The notes below the pieces were generated by a model. The model did not search any database. It saw only the letters and a list, made by a program, of their open reading frames with translations, and was not told where the DNA came from. A DNA stretch of 64,000 nucleotides from Siphonodentalium dalli (taxonomy: Eukaryota > Mollusca > Scaphopoda > Gadilida > Siphonodentaliidae): NCBI GenBank assembly GCA_032622095.1, contig CP136064.1, forward strand, positions 182,202,209 through 182,266,208. Direction: 5' to 3'. Position 1 is the first letter of the stretch, and the number at the start of each line of letters is the position of its first letter. Positions 27,801 through 42,427 of this stretch are shown piece by piece. Position numbers and translations under genes: made by a program.

Positions 27801-30800
27801 CAAGTTTGCACGGTGTGGTTTTTCAGGCATTTCATCATAGAAAACCACATGGTGCAATAATATGAAAATAAACGTAAGCGAACGACATGAGAAGTAAAAT
27901 AATTTCTGTAGTTACACTTATAACGGCGCTACTGACATTTGCCTGCAAATACCTGTATGATTGATTCAGGCAAGAACTTCAAGAATTTTAATACAGATCT
28001 ATCCAGCGACAAATCTTACATTTCGCATATCATCATCTGTACTACATATGGAACGTTAATGGTTATTTTAAAAAAGACCAAACACAAATGATTTTAATAC
28101 ATTTGATATATTAAAGGCGCATTTACTTCTCGAGTCGATTACTTTTTCTATAGCGCCTTGACATACGTCTTAATAACAAGCTATCGCATAAAATATGAAT
28201 AAAATGCTATAATTCATCGCCAGAAGGCGCCCATAGAAAATAGCTGAAATCATAGAAACATCCTCCGTCTCGCTCCAAGAATGCAACAGCATTCAAACTA
28301 AGAATTAGATTTATTCCCTTGCCATTGAAAATAATACACTTTTCACTACAACACTACGATCCAAATGAAACCTAAGCACAACAAACACGTCGCTATCCCA
28401 ACAAAAACAACATGTTCACAGTTTATTACACCGGATAAGGTGATAATACAATGTTTTGGTGCTTCCTATTTCAAATGGTATATAAATGACATGTTTATAT
28501 AATGTGATCTGGGGTTCGAAAATTAAGTGGGCCTATAAAACGAAACACATCTGTTTCTGTCTCTTTATGTATCTTTAGAAATTAATAATTTCACAAACCA
28601 AGGAAATGACAAAAAATTAACTATATTCTTGGTTCTACGAGTGAGTGCTTCTTGTGTGTCGTAATGATGACATTAACATGTTGTTTAGTACATCGTTCAT
28701 ACAGTACATGCATGAGCGTATTTTGCACTCATCCCTGGCTCAAATTCATTCATTTGTTGCATATATTTTGTTGAGTATAAAAGGAGATGGTCCCACAAAA
28801 TACTGGATTTGGTGTACAGTCCCCCTTTAATGTCAATGGCGGATAACATATATTCGGACGTTGACAGATGTAGTTTCTGTCGTCGATTCCGTTGGGACTT
28901 CTCGGTTGTAGAGAATGCTAATCACCAAGTTCCAAGTTGTTCTGGCTGTAGGTATATTCGTGGACAGGGTTACATAGCTTCATAGCACATGCACGGCAAA
29001 ATTTTACTCAGCCAGTGACACCAATTTAAAACGACAACTTCTGAGGTTCAGTCGAAAGATAGACGACAAATACCATCGCTATGAGTGAATTGTTGACTGA
29101 CAAAAAAATAAGACCCATCTTCGCAAATTTAGCGATTTCACCAAAATGGTCAACCGCGAAATGATATACATTTATAGTTTGTGCTGTCGAGTATGTTTTT
29201 GTTATCAGGGAAGAATTTCCCTCACACTTAATGGTTTCGTGTCAGTACTGGGCGGATATACTATTACACAATTATGTACTTGTTAAATTTTGTCATATAT
29301 TAGTATTTTAATTTAGGTGTGTGAAGTTGGTTTGACATTGGACGTTGGACGTTCAACAAAAACGATCTAAACACCGCATATTTGCAGATGAAAATTAGTG
29401 TGAAGTTGGTTTGACATTGGACGTTGGACGTTCAACAAGAACGATATAAAAACCGAATATTTGCAGATGAAAATTACTGTGAAGTTGGTTTGACATTGGA
29501 CGTTCAACAACAACGATCTTAAAACCGCTTATTTGCAGCTGAATCGAATCGCACATATACAGGCACAGGTAGAACCGCTTTGTTTCGGTCCAAGCGGTAT
29601 TGCGTGGGAATAATCTATGCTCCATAGGATTTCCCGACCGAAATTTCAAGGTTATTGATCCACTGGTTTTGCCTCTACCCTCTGCACTCACGGCGAACTT
29701 TAGACAGAATTTTCTAAGTCGAACGTCCATTTGTTTACCTTTCGAAAGACATTCAAACAGACATTCAAATATATGCTTCTGGCCCAATTATAGGGCCCGT
29801 TTCGGGTGCCATGGGCGTACCCGGATGTGTAACGAATGAAAATCATCGGCATATCATAATGCTTGCAGTTTGTGAGATAATGGGGGTGATCAAATATTTG
29901 GGAATATCGCTGTGAAGTTGGACGGACGTTGGACGTTCGTGGACATTCGCTACCGAAATTTCAAGGTTATTGATCCACTGGTTTTGCCTCTACCCTCGAT
30001 CTGCACTCACGGCGAACTTTAGACATAATTTTCTAAGTCGAACGTCCATTTGTTTACCTTTCGAAAGACATTCAAACAGACATTCAAATATATGCTTCTG
30101 GCCCAATTATAGGGCCCGTTTCGGGTGCCATGGGCGTACCCGGATGTGTAACGAATGAAAATCATCGGCATATCATAATGCTTGCAGTTTGTGAGATAAT
30201 GGGGGTGATCAAATATTTGGGAATATCGCTGTGAAGTTGGACGGACGTTGGACGTTCGTGGACATTCGCGACACGGTCTGTTTTCAATGAAATACCATAG
30301 ACTCGCATTTGTTGTTATGACTAACAGCTGCCTTGTGTCCACACAACTCTTATTTAAAAAAATCACCCTCCTTGCAAACATATTTCCATGCAAATAATCA
30401 AATTGTTGAATGTCCACGAACGTCCAACGCCCGTCTAACTTCACAGCACAATTTCCAAAAAAAAAAAAACGCAGTTTCCAGTTTGCACCAGGAGACTTCT
30501 CTTGACCTAATTCGCGCTCTCAAACAGACAAATTAAAAATAAAAATTTAAGAGAATTTTCCGAATGTTTTTTACTTTGAAAAACATTGGACGTTGGGCGT
30601 TCAACACTGTGGATCTAAAAAGGGGTTACCGGCAGATGACTCGAATCGCACATATATAGGCACAGGTAGAACCGCTTTGTTTCGGTCCGAAACGGGCCCT
30701 ATAATTGGGCCAGAAGCATATATTTGAATGTCTGTTTGAATGTCTTTCGAAAGGTAAACAAATGGACGTTCGACTTAGAAAATTCTGTCTAAAGTTCGCC

Positions 30801-33800
30801 GTGAGTGCAGAGGGTAGAGGCAAAACCAGTGGATCAATAACCTTGAAATTTCGGTAGGGAAATCCTATGGAGCATAGATTATTCCCACGCAATACCGCTT
30901 GGACCGAAACAAAGCGGTTCTACCTGTGCCTATATATGTGCGATTCGATTCAGCTGCAAATAAGCGGTTTTAAGATCGTTGTTGTTGAACGTCCAACGTC
31001 CAATGTCAAACCAACTTCACAGTAATTTTCATCTTCAAATATTCGGTTTTTATATCGTTCTTGTTGAACGTCCAACGTCCAATGTCAAACCAACTTCACA
31101 CTAATTTTCATCTGCAAATATGCGGTGTTTAGATTGTTTTTGTTGAACGTCCAATGTCAAACCAACGTCACACTAATTTTCATCTGCAAATATGCGGTGT
31201 TTAGATCGTTTTTGTTGAACGTCCAACGTCCAATGTCAAACCAACTTCACACACCTTTTTAATTTGTATATCTCACATACCATATAGTTATTGGTTTATT
31301 GAGAATAGATCATTGGGGACAAATTTAATAGTGAAGAAATACTGAATATAGAAAGTTAATTGGGCATTTATCCTAACTCCACTGTGTGTGTTATCGCTGA
31401 TTGTCCAATCAAATTGACAATTAAATACGGACAATAATCTAATATATTTTGGTAAGAATCTACTGCAAAGTACTTAAGCTAAGAACGTCGGCAAACAATT
31501 AAGGAGTTAGATATTTAGGATTAGGCACATTAAATTGTCAACATACATCACAGTCTAGCTTTGTCTGAAAGTCAAACATCTCTATTCAAATTATTGGTCT
31601 AAAAAATTTCCAGGCACGTATGATGGGGTGGGTGGGTGTCTCTTGGGTCCAAAAATTTTTTTTTTGCCTTTTGCCAATTTTTTTTCCATTCCTGCTATTG
31701 AGTCTTATTTGTATGTGTTTTGAACAGAAACAGGTCATATATAGTTAATACTAATGCTATGCTACATATAGAGGTTATCAGAAGTTGGATCAGTTGCACA
31801 ATGGCCAGCAATAACCCAAATTCAACTTGATAGAACTAGACACTGCGCTATTGGAAAAATAAAATTTAATCAGGATTCCATCTACTGATACAACAAAATA
31901 AGAATAACTATGCAGAACTCAGCTGAAAATAAGCACTAAAATGAAAGCACACTTGACCATATGTGACATGGAAATAAAGATATAATAAATAATGGAATAA
32001 AATAGACTTTTGACTACGTAAAACATAAAATCTTAACACATACATTTAAGGCCAGCCGGGCCAGCTTGAACAATTTCACATTGTTGTCCATGTTAATGTG
32101 GATCAGCTTGTAATGTTAATCACAGTACACAGTAACGAAGATTGTATCGTCACTGATATCGTGAGCAAAAAAGAAGTGAAATTGGGTCAGCCGGGCCAGC
32201 TTGAACAATTTCACATTGTTTTCCATATTAATATGGATCAGCTTGTAATGTTAATCACAGTACACAGTAACGAAGATTTTATCGTCACTGATATCGTGAG
32301 CAAAAAAAGAAGTGAAATTGGGCCAGCCGGGCCAGCTTGAACAATTTCACATTGTTTTCCATGTTAATGTGGATCAGCTTGTAATGTTAATCACAGTACA
32401 AAGTAACGAAGATTTTATCGTCACTGATATCGTGAGCAAAAAAGAAGTGAAATTTTATTCCCAATTATTACGAAGCCTGTTACTTCGGGCAGTGGCTACC
32501 AGCCTGTCATTACACGCTATAACATGTTTCCTCAGTTCTGGTTTCTGAGATGCCCCAAGAAGAGTCACGCATGTATATCATGGTTATGTTTGGTATTAGC
32601 ATTATTCTTCAAACTGGGATGAACTGGGATGAACAGTTGTATTTCCACATGTTTTGATAAACAATTTGATTCCAGCAATACAGTATAATGCCCTAATTAA
32701 ACGACTCCATAACCACAGCAGAATAATGGGTAATTTTTCAGGATTTAGTCGGAAATTAAAATTAAATTACCCATTATTCTGCTGTGGTTATGGAGTCGAT
32801 TAATTAGGGCATTACTGTATATCACATAGCAAATATCAAATAATCTGAAATTTGTTGTACCGGTACCATGTATTCTGTAGAATACTCAAATGTGATTATG
32901 TGACTAGATCATGTGACTTTATATTATGAAAATGAATCTTAATAAAAACCTTGGCACTCTGCCTATATATCCCTAGAAATGTGATTATGTTGACATATTT
33001 CTTGATTAATGAAACTTATGATAAATTCAAATAGTATAGTTATCTCATTTAATATGCACTGTTCTATTAAAATATCGCGCAATAAATTATGATAATGCAG
33101 GATAATCAGCTATTTGGTTGCTCAATTGATAATTTTTCGCAAATTTAAGGGGGGTGGGTGTCCAAAACTGACCGGAAAAAACTTCCTGAAACGGAAAAAA
33201 AAAGGGTGGGTGTCCAAAATTGCCTGGGAAAAAAGGCCGGAAACGGAAAAAAATTGGGTGGGTGGGTCCCCCGTGGCCGGAAAAAAATAAAATGATCATA
33301 CGTGCCTGGAATTTTTTTCCGACCCCCCCCCCCCCCCCCCCCCCCTGCTCACACCCGCTTTTTCGTATAATCCAATTAAAGGTACGGTTGGCCTTGGCGG
33401 TAGGTATCCTGTGAAAATATTTCCACCCATCAAAAACCGCCACAAACAGAAAGAACATCAAAATATAGACAGACTTTGTCCGTATACAAATAAGATATAT
33501 CGCATAAACAGTATGTTATTGTCATTTGTTTGACCATTGTTATGTAAACAGAAGCATAAAAAGTAACTTTTCTGGTGTTTGTTTATATTATGATGGTAAA
33601 CATAAAGAGCGTTCTTTGTTGCTGAATTCCTGATATGGACCTAATAAAGAGCGTTTATATCATTTGTGTGTGATTAGACAGTGACACTGTGCTGTCTTCT
33701 GTAACACAATCAGGCTCTTGCTTATGTAAAATACAGTAAGTCTTTATGATAGCATGCTGTGTACGCGATGGTCATGGTATATATGAACGAAACTGTATGC

Positions 33801-36800
33801 GTTTTAATGTTTGTCTGTTTACGGTGTTTGGAACAAATATGAATATTTTCGACAACGAAGGCCAACCGTGCCTTTAAGGGTTCAGACGAGAACGAACACA
33901 AAGTTCTTCGGTCATAAGATGGTCTCATCCGCGATTCCAATGCCGTATCCCCTTTCCACAGGAAGTTCGCGTTAGCTGATCACTTCCGTAATATTGAGGG
34001 CATTCCACTAAAATTCAAACATCCCAGTGATTTTTAGTTAGAAGAGATTAATCATGCAATACCTTTAATTTGCAAGGAGGTTTAAAGATACGGGCGGTGT
34101 TGGCGGTGGGTATGCTGTTAAAATATTCACCTCCGTCAAAAACTGCCATAAACAGACAGAATAGTAAAACATAGACAGACTTTGTCCTTTTTTTTGTACA
34201 CCAATCAGAAATATGGCATACACAGTATGTTATTATTGTCATTTTCCCTTTGTTATGTAAACAAAAGCAAAACAAAAACGTTACGTTACCTGGCTTTTGT
34301 TTAGATCCCGATATGGTAAACATAAAGAGCGTTATTTGTTACTGTTTTCCTGATATGGAAATAATAAAGAGCGTTTATATCATTTGTGTGTGATTAACCA
34401 ATATAATTGCGCTGTGTTATATAAACAGAAGCACAACTTCTGTAACAGCAGGCTCTTGTTTACGTACACCATCGTACGTCTTGACGACAATATACTATTT
34501 ACTCGCTGATTATGTTTGGCATAAGAACAAAACTATATATATTTTAATATTCCTTCTGTTGATGGCGATTTGAACAAATATGAATATTTTGCAACGAACG
34601 CCGCCCCTGGCTTTAAGAACAGGTTGTCAAAGCCAACTCTTAATCCTTCACGAAGGTGACGTGACTTCCATTCCTTATTGTTTATATTTAGGTCAAACAA
34701 AGGGTGTTGTAGGGTGCCCCAAGCCAATCTAAATATTCACCCCACTAACCCCCACACGATCCAAAATGACCGCCATCCATAGGGGTTCAAATAGGGCACC
34801 CATGCCATTTCCCCCCCCCCCCCCCACCCCGACCGATTTGTGTCAAACAAAGAATGTTGTATGGTGGCCCCAAGCCAATCTTTATATTTACTACACTCAC
34901 CCCACCCCGATCCAAACTAGACCGGCCCCCAGATGAGGGTAGTGTCACACGAAATGGTAGAAATTTTGACGCTATCTCCAATTATCCTTGTCTTATGGGG
35001 TTCCAAAACACTGAGGTATCCAGGGCGGAACATGTGGAAAATATATTTTTTTGACCTTTTTGGTGTTTTTGACGAGCAAATTTCAGTATAATCAGGAAAA
35101 CCAATAAAATAAGACAAATGTTGAATAAAATATACTTGAATATTAGATATTTATTCTATCTGGGTTGCTTAACATTTATGATGTGCGAAAAGTTATATTA
35201 TCCAACAAATTTTGTGAAAAATTCACGAAAAAGCCAAAAACATGCATAAATTGCAGTGCTTTTTCAAAAAAAAATTCCAGAAGATTTCCTATATACCTGA
35301 TTTATTAATATCAACATCACAAGCAATGATATCCAACAATCCGATATATTTCAAAAAACTTAACCCACCCCCCTAAAGCTGATTTTCTATCTGAAAATAC
35401 CTGTCAAGTCAGAATAGCCCGTTTTCGTTCTGTTTTGTTAAACAATTCAGAGTCTTATCATATAGCATGGAATTAGCATGTATCTGAGGAGGTTTATGTT
35501 ATGGTAGAGTCTAGTTTGTTTAAATATTTGATTTTTTTGGGGGTAAATTGGCTAAAAAAAAATAATATATATTTAAGTGAAAATTATTTGAAAAATTCCC
35601 ATGACTTTGTCAGTTTTATGGATACAGCTGCACAACATGCACCACAATAAGCATAAATTCTTCCCCAATATCAGACATGAAATGCTATAATCATGTACCA
35701 GACCAGAAATGAGAAATAAAGTAAAACTTAACCCTACCCCAAGATAGTGTTCTCAATGCTTTCAATGTTATGCTATACGAAACTCGAAAGGTCGCTCATA
35801 CTAGTTGATAGAATTCATATCATAAATTGCTCCCACGGATTATGTAATCTCATCTTCCCTGTCACTGTCAATTTCATCAAATGTGATTGTATCAGTCAAT
35901 ATATATATATATATATATATATATGTGCCACGTCAATAGTCATATAGTCACCCGATATATGAATATACATCCACACATGACCATCAACACACTCGTCAAT
36001 GACCATTCAGCATACATCAGGTACACATATACACATTATGACTACTGCCATTCCATGTACACCTTTTCGCATTACACATAGCTGCACATCTATTTATCAC
36101 CCCACCAATGATCACACAGACAACACATGTATACATATACACATACCTATGACAATACAGCCACACAAAGTACATATGTACATCTCACACATGAACATAC
36201 AGTCACTCCATATATACATAAACACACATATGGCCATGTAGGTACTCTCGTTATTTACATACATATATTTACATACCCCTAATATCTCTTCCGATTTCCA
36301 CATAGCGTTACGGTAGACACGCCCCCTTATTCAATGCGTTCATAAACCTATGAACGTAACGTGACGTCACTTCCAATGTCGTTCATAGGTTTATGAACAC
36401 ATTGGTCCCGGAAATCACCGGGGATTGTCGGACATTACCGACTGCTTGAGTATCTAGTCAGCCAATACGCATGCAAGGATTTGATAGCAAACAATATGTA
36501 ATCGAGGTTTGAAAGATCACGATTGGATGGCTAGTGGTATCTAATCGCGAGCACGGGTGGCACGAGATGTTCCATTGACTATCATAATGTTGGTTATCAT
36601 ATAATCCCATATCCCACAATATGTCACATATAGCGAATTATCGAAATATGAAATACAACGAAAAAGCGAAATATGAAAATACAGCGAAATAGTACGAAAA
36701 ATCGAAATAGGAAAATACAACGAATAGCGAAATAGGGCGAAATATAGAGCGAAATATAGAAATAGGAAATTATTTTTATAAACGAAATAACGGAGATATT

Positions 36801-39800
36801 TGAGAAAGTGTTTTTGACGAAATAACGGACATATTTGGAGAAGTGTTTTAAAGAGTGTAAGTATATAAATAATAAACGGCGGATTCAACGTGGTCATGGG
36901 TTTTGACCGCGATAAAAAATCAGCAAACTCCGCATGAACCCCTTCGGGGTTCATGCAGTTTGCTGAATTTTTCTCGCGGTCAAAATCCCATGACCACATT
37001 GAAACCGCCGTTTATTTCTTATGTAAACCACAGCAATGCCCATTGAGCCACGTTGTGTACACCTGTACTGGGTAATCATAACCAAACAACCATACAGTCA
37101 CCCCCTGTATATATATATATATTCACCTCACACATGACCATACTCTCACTCCTTGCATACCGATACGTCTCACCATAGCCACCCTATTCATGACCATATT
37201 GCTAATCATGTACACCTATTCACATCATTCATGACCATACAATAACTCCCTTTATACATATTCACCTCACCTATGACCACACGGTAACTCCCTGGTTGCC
37301 ATATTGATCTCCACCCTGTATCATGTCGATCAATGTATATCCTAATAGGCCAGAATAGCCACAAATTATGATTCATTTCAGTTCCATTTCAAAGTTCTGG
37401 CCATTTATTAAAAAATATATAGCCAGTATCCAAAAAGAGGTTTTCGGAAAAAAACAAAACAAATACGGCAACTTTAAAATTAATTTGCCGTAAAGAAATG
37501 GGACAACCAGAATAGAACATTTAGTTGTCAGTTGATTAGCTGACATGTAAAATAACCAAGTGAGTCACAATTTGCTACATTTTCGGAAACGCAGAGAATA
37601 ACGTTCGGGATATATGTAAAAAATGGTTGCCATTTTGTGTAATTTAGTTTATAAACACATTAGGTAGATCAAAACAATAAACATCTTTAATACCAAACAT
37701 AGTTACATTTTACTTGAATTTTTTTGTGCCGTTATTTATGTCAAGTTTGTGAGATAAAAATCCAATATTTCTGGTAATGTCAGTGGTGACAATAGTAAAA
37801 ATTAACTAAGGTGCGTCAGACATGTTAGCGTTCAATGTATAGAAGGCAGAATAGCCAACTTTATTCATCAACCACAACTTGTAAGCGATTGCGGGACACG
37901 CTGGGTCAATATCTACCATTTCCACATTTTGGCAGCCAAATATACAGAAGCATGCAGTTGTTGGGTTCCATTCCTTCACAGGTAATAATTACCTTTCATC
38001 GTTGTTCCAAAAAGGAAAAAAAACACTACTGGAAGTTGCTGGAAAGACCATCAAGATATATGGAAGTCATGGCTTATTTAGGAATGGATTGGGTTTTGGA
38101 CAGTGACACGCTTAATACAATCAAGGAGTTAACATGTGCCTTATACATGTATGGTCCACATTCGAGAAAAGTGAGTTAAGCTAGGTGGGTAAAGTTCCAG
38201 AAGAAGTTCGAGAATCAGCAAAGGGTAGTTGATCTTTCTGCACTTCCACCATGTGAGGAATCTTTAATTCTACACTCAAAACGAGCCAACATGATAGCAA
38301 AACAGTGGATACATGTAACCGTTGCCAAATCAACCACTCCCGGTGTAGCACTTCATGGATGGACGGCCGATAGGCAGCCTGAGTTGTTTGAACCATTCTT
38401 CTCGTAAGATGTTGCACAGAAATTCTATTGCCCGGATTGACCACTCGTCGTTGGCCCGTCTGTCTGTCCGTCTGTCTGTCCGTAGACACTTTACGAGTAA
38501 TGCGATAACTCTAACATTTTCTATCCGATCGGAACCAAATTTTCTCGGAACCAAAGTTTCTCAGCCCAAAATACGGATCGAGTTCGAATTTGGGTTTGAT
38601 CCGAGTTTTTGTTACAGAGTTATGGCCCTTTTTCGACTTAGAATTGACGCATTCTGCCATAACTCGAACATTTTTCATCTGATTGGAACCAAATTTGGTC
38701 TGTTAGTTTCACAGCCCAACATACAGATCGAGTTCGAATATGGGTTTGATCCGATTTATTTTAAAGGAGTTATGACCCTTTTTCGAAGAAAAAAAAAATC
38801 GATTTAAAAAAAAATTTACTTTTAACTTTTATAATAATTAAAAAGTTTTTAAGTTAAACAAATTTGAAAAACTAACACCATTATAACTCTGCCAAGGGTA
38901 CCCCGAATCACCACACCAAATTTGATTAAATCGGTCCAAAATCTTGTGTTATGTACTGGTTAATCTGTTTGGAGCAACATTAAATCCAATTCACCAATTG
39001 CCTTTGGACAACTTAGCTATTGATAAGGCTATATTATTTTCTGATGTCTCTTATGCCAATGTGCAAATAATCTGATAAAGAAGGCTATGGTATCTAATTT
39101 AAAATAAAGATTCAACAATAAACATCACATGATATTAACAGTAGACATCTCTGCTGCAGAGTTATATCTTCAGATGGTCTGATATCATTATAATTGTTAT
39201 TGGTTTAATAGAGGTCAGTGTTCAACATAAACAATTCCTGTGATATTTTGACAGCTCTGCTATATAATTGATATTAATGGGTCAGTGGTGAGGTTGCTTA
39301 TCTGTATACTAGGACACATTATTATTGTAAACTTAAATTGGACTCTCTTAACCCAAGTATTCCATGTCCAGGTCACACCTACACATTTAACCCATGGGCT
39401 TGCTGACTGTGGTGGTTTAGCATTACAGATCCTGCACCAGTGCATTCTCTTATATAAATGCTGTGACCCATAAATTCCAATAATTTGTGTTATGTTCATT
39501 TGTCTATAATAGTACATAACAGTATACTCTATAATTCAACACCAAAACTCTCATTTATCCGATCATATTAAATTTTTATCGCCAAGGTATGGGTTAACAT
39601 CTGCCGATCGTGATCGGCCTCTCGTTCAAAAAAGTTTTTCAGAAGATTTCCTATAAATTTTTCATTTTTCGGTATAAAGCTCTCAGTGGTGCATCAAAAT
39701 TTTCAGCATTATATACCTGATTTAATAATATCAACACCACAAGCAATGATATCCAAAACGCCGAGATATTTCCAAAAACTTAACCCACCCCCCTAAAACT

Positions 39801-42358
39801 GATTTTCTATCTGAAAATACCTGTCAAGTCAGAATATCCCGTTTTCGTTCCGTTTTGTTAACCAATTCAGACTCTTATCATATATCATGGAATTAGCATG
39901 TATATGAGGAGGTTTGTGGTATGGTAGAGTCTATTTTTGTTTAAATTTTGGGGGGTAAATTGGCTAAAAATTTGGATTATTTATAAGTGAAAAATTTCTG
40001 AAAAATTCCCATGACTGTCAGTTTTATGGATACAGCTGTACAACGTACACCACAATAAGCATGAATTCTTCCCCAATATCAAACTTGAAATGCTATAATC
40101 ATGTACCAGACCAGAATTAAGAAATAAAGTAAAACTTAACCCTACCACAAGGTAGTGTTCTCAATGCTCTCAATTTTATGCTATACTAAACTCGAAAGGT
40201 TGTTCATACTTAAAGGTACTCAACCCGTAAAGAGGGTCCCCATCTCAACAGATTCCAACAACAACAATCCGATCAGAGGGTCCTATATTACTATTTCTTT
40301 GGCTTTGGGGGTAAAAAATATTTGATTCGAGTCGAGGAACCCATCAAACAAAGCTCAGAGTTATTAGATATTGATTTTTGAAAATTCTTATGTTCACGAG
40401 ATGAGTACCAATAACTGCCGTCAATTTGGTAACATGCTCGAGATTTTACGCCAAAATTATATTCAAACAGACAAGGATGGATAACTCTATGATCAAGTGG
40501 GTAATAACAACGAATTTTTTACTGTCTTCTGGGCCAGAAACAATTCCCGATAATGAAAAATAATAGATTTCTAAAATCGATATCTAACAAATCTGAGCTT
40601 TGATGGGTGACTTCCTCGACTCGAATCAAATATTTTTGACCCCCGAAGCCATTGAAATAGTAATTGAGAGGAGTTTTATCGGGTTGAGTACCTTTAAGTG
40701 GATAGAATTCATATCATAAATTGCAATAGTTCTGCCCACGGATTATGCAATCTCATCTTCATTGTCAATTTCATCAAATGTGATGGTATCAGTCAATAGA
40801 ATTTCTGTGCAACATCTTACGGGAAGAATGGTTCAAACAACTCAGGCTGCCTATCGGTCGTCCATCCACGAAGAGCTACACCGGGAGTGGTTGATTTGGC
40901 AACGGTTGCAAGTCTCCACTGTTTTGTTGTCATGTTGGCTCGTTTTGAGTGTAGAATTAAAGATTCTTCACATGGTGGAAGTGCAGAAAGATCAAATAGC
41001 TTCTGCTGATTCTCGAACTTCTGTGGGAACATTATCCGCCTAGCTTGATTCACTTTTCTCGAACGTTCAACATATAAGGCACATGCGTGTCACTGTCCAA
41101 AACCCAATTAGTTCCTAAATATGCCATGACTTCCATATATTTTGATCGTCTTTCCAGCAACATCCAGACAAGTTTTTTTTCCTTTTTGGAAGGTAAATTA
41201 CCCGCGAAGGAATGGAACCCAAATAAGTGCATTCTTCTGTACATTTGACTTGAATCACCTGCCCATTAGCATCAACATTGATTAACTATTATCGGGGGGA
41301 ATCATTTAACGTTTTCTCCAACGTGCATAAACGGCATAAAGATGGAGAACTCTCTGACATGACCTCTCTATCGATTAATATGTCGTTGAGTTATTGTGGA
41401 AAGCATTATCAACCCAATGTACACATGTATATCCAACCCAGTAACATACAGTCACTCCATATATACACATAAACACCACACAAATGACAAGATAGTCACT
41501 AACTCTGTGTACACGTTCACCTGACCCATGACCATATAGTCACTCTCTGTCTACCTATTGACAACTTTCATGACCATAAGTTAATCCTTGTATACCTATT
41601 CATCTCACCATTGGCCATACGGTAAATCCCCGTATACCTATTCGCCATTCAAGATAAACATATACACCCCATCCATGGCCATAGAGTCACTCCATACATA
41701 TGCAATGCATCTCACCATTGGCCATTTAGCCACTCGCTTGATATATGTACCCCTCACACATGACCATATATATCCACACTCGTGTATACATGTACACCCC
41801 ACACATGCCCTTACAGCCATGAGTCACCATGCAGGCACACCAGGTATACTCATACACTTGACCCATGACCATATAGTCATCCCTGTGTACATATATTTAA
41901 CACATTCATCATCATACAGTCAATCATTGTATACAAATTCACCTCACCATTGGTCATACGTCGCTCACTGTATACATGTTCACCAAACCCATGGCAAAAT
42001 AGCCATGCAATATATACATATACCCCCAACCATGACCATAGCATCACTCCAGGTAAACATATATGCACCTCACTAATGGCGATATAGCCACTCACTTTAT
42101 ACACATATCTCTCCATCACCATACAGCCACACTTATGTATGCATACCCGTACACCCTACACATGACCATACAGCCATGCAGGCACACACATGTATACCCC
42201 TATACCTTACCCATGACCATATAGTCACTCTCTGTATACCTATTCACCATATTCATGACCATACAGTCACTCCTTGTATACCTGTTCACCCCACCATTGG
42301 CCATACAGTCACTCCCTGAAAACATATTCACCTCACTATTGGCCATAGAGTCACTCAC

Positions 42359-42427
<69 letters not shown>

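Noticed and set aside
29395-30892. Frames of 79-141 codons on both strands
   Set aside because: They lie in the inverted arms of the foldback element and are mirror images of each other, with no recognised domain.
36541-36999. 152-codon minus-strand frame rich in Phe/Tyr/Leu
   Set aside because: It derives from a degenerate GAAATANAACGAAATA repeat and half of the palindromic MITE.
38355-38807. 150-codon plus-strand frame
   Set aside because: It crosses the junction from the decayed coding remnant into the 1.2-kb repeat and its microsatellite; no protein motif.
41588-42076. 162-codon plus-strand frame rich in His/Thr/Pro/Tyr
   Set aside because: It is a translation of the 55-bp minisatellite; composition and periodicity explain it.
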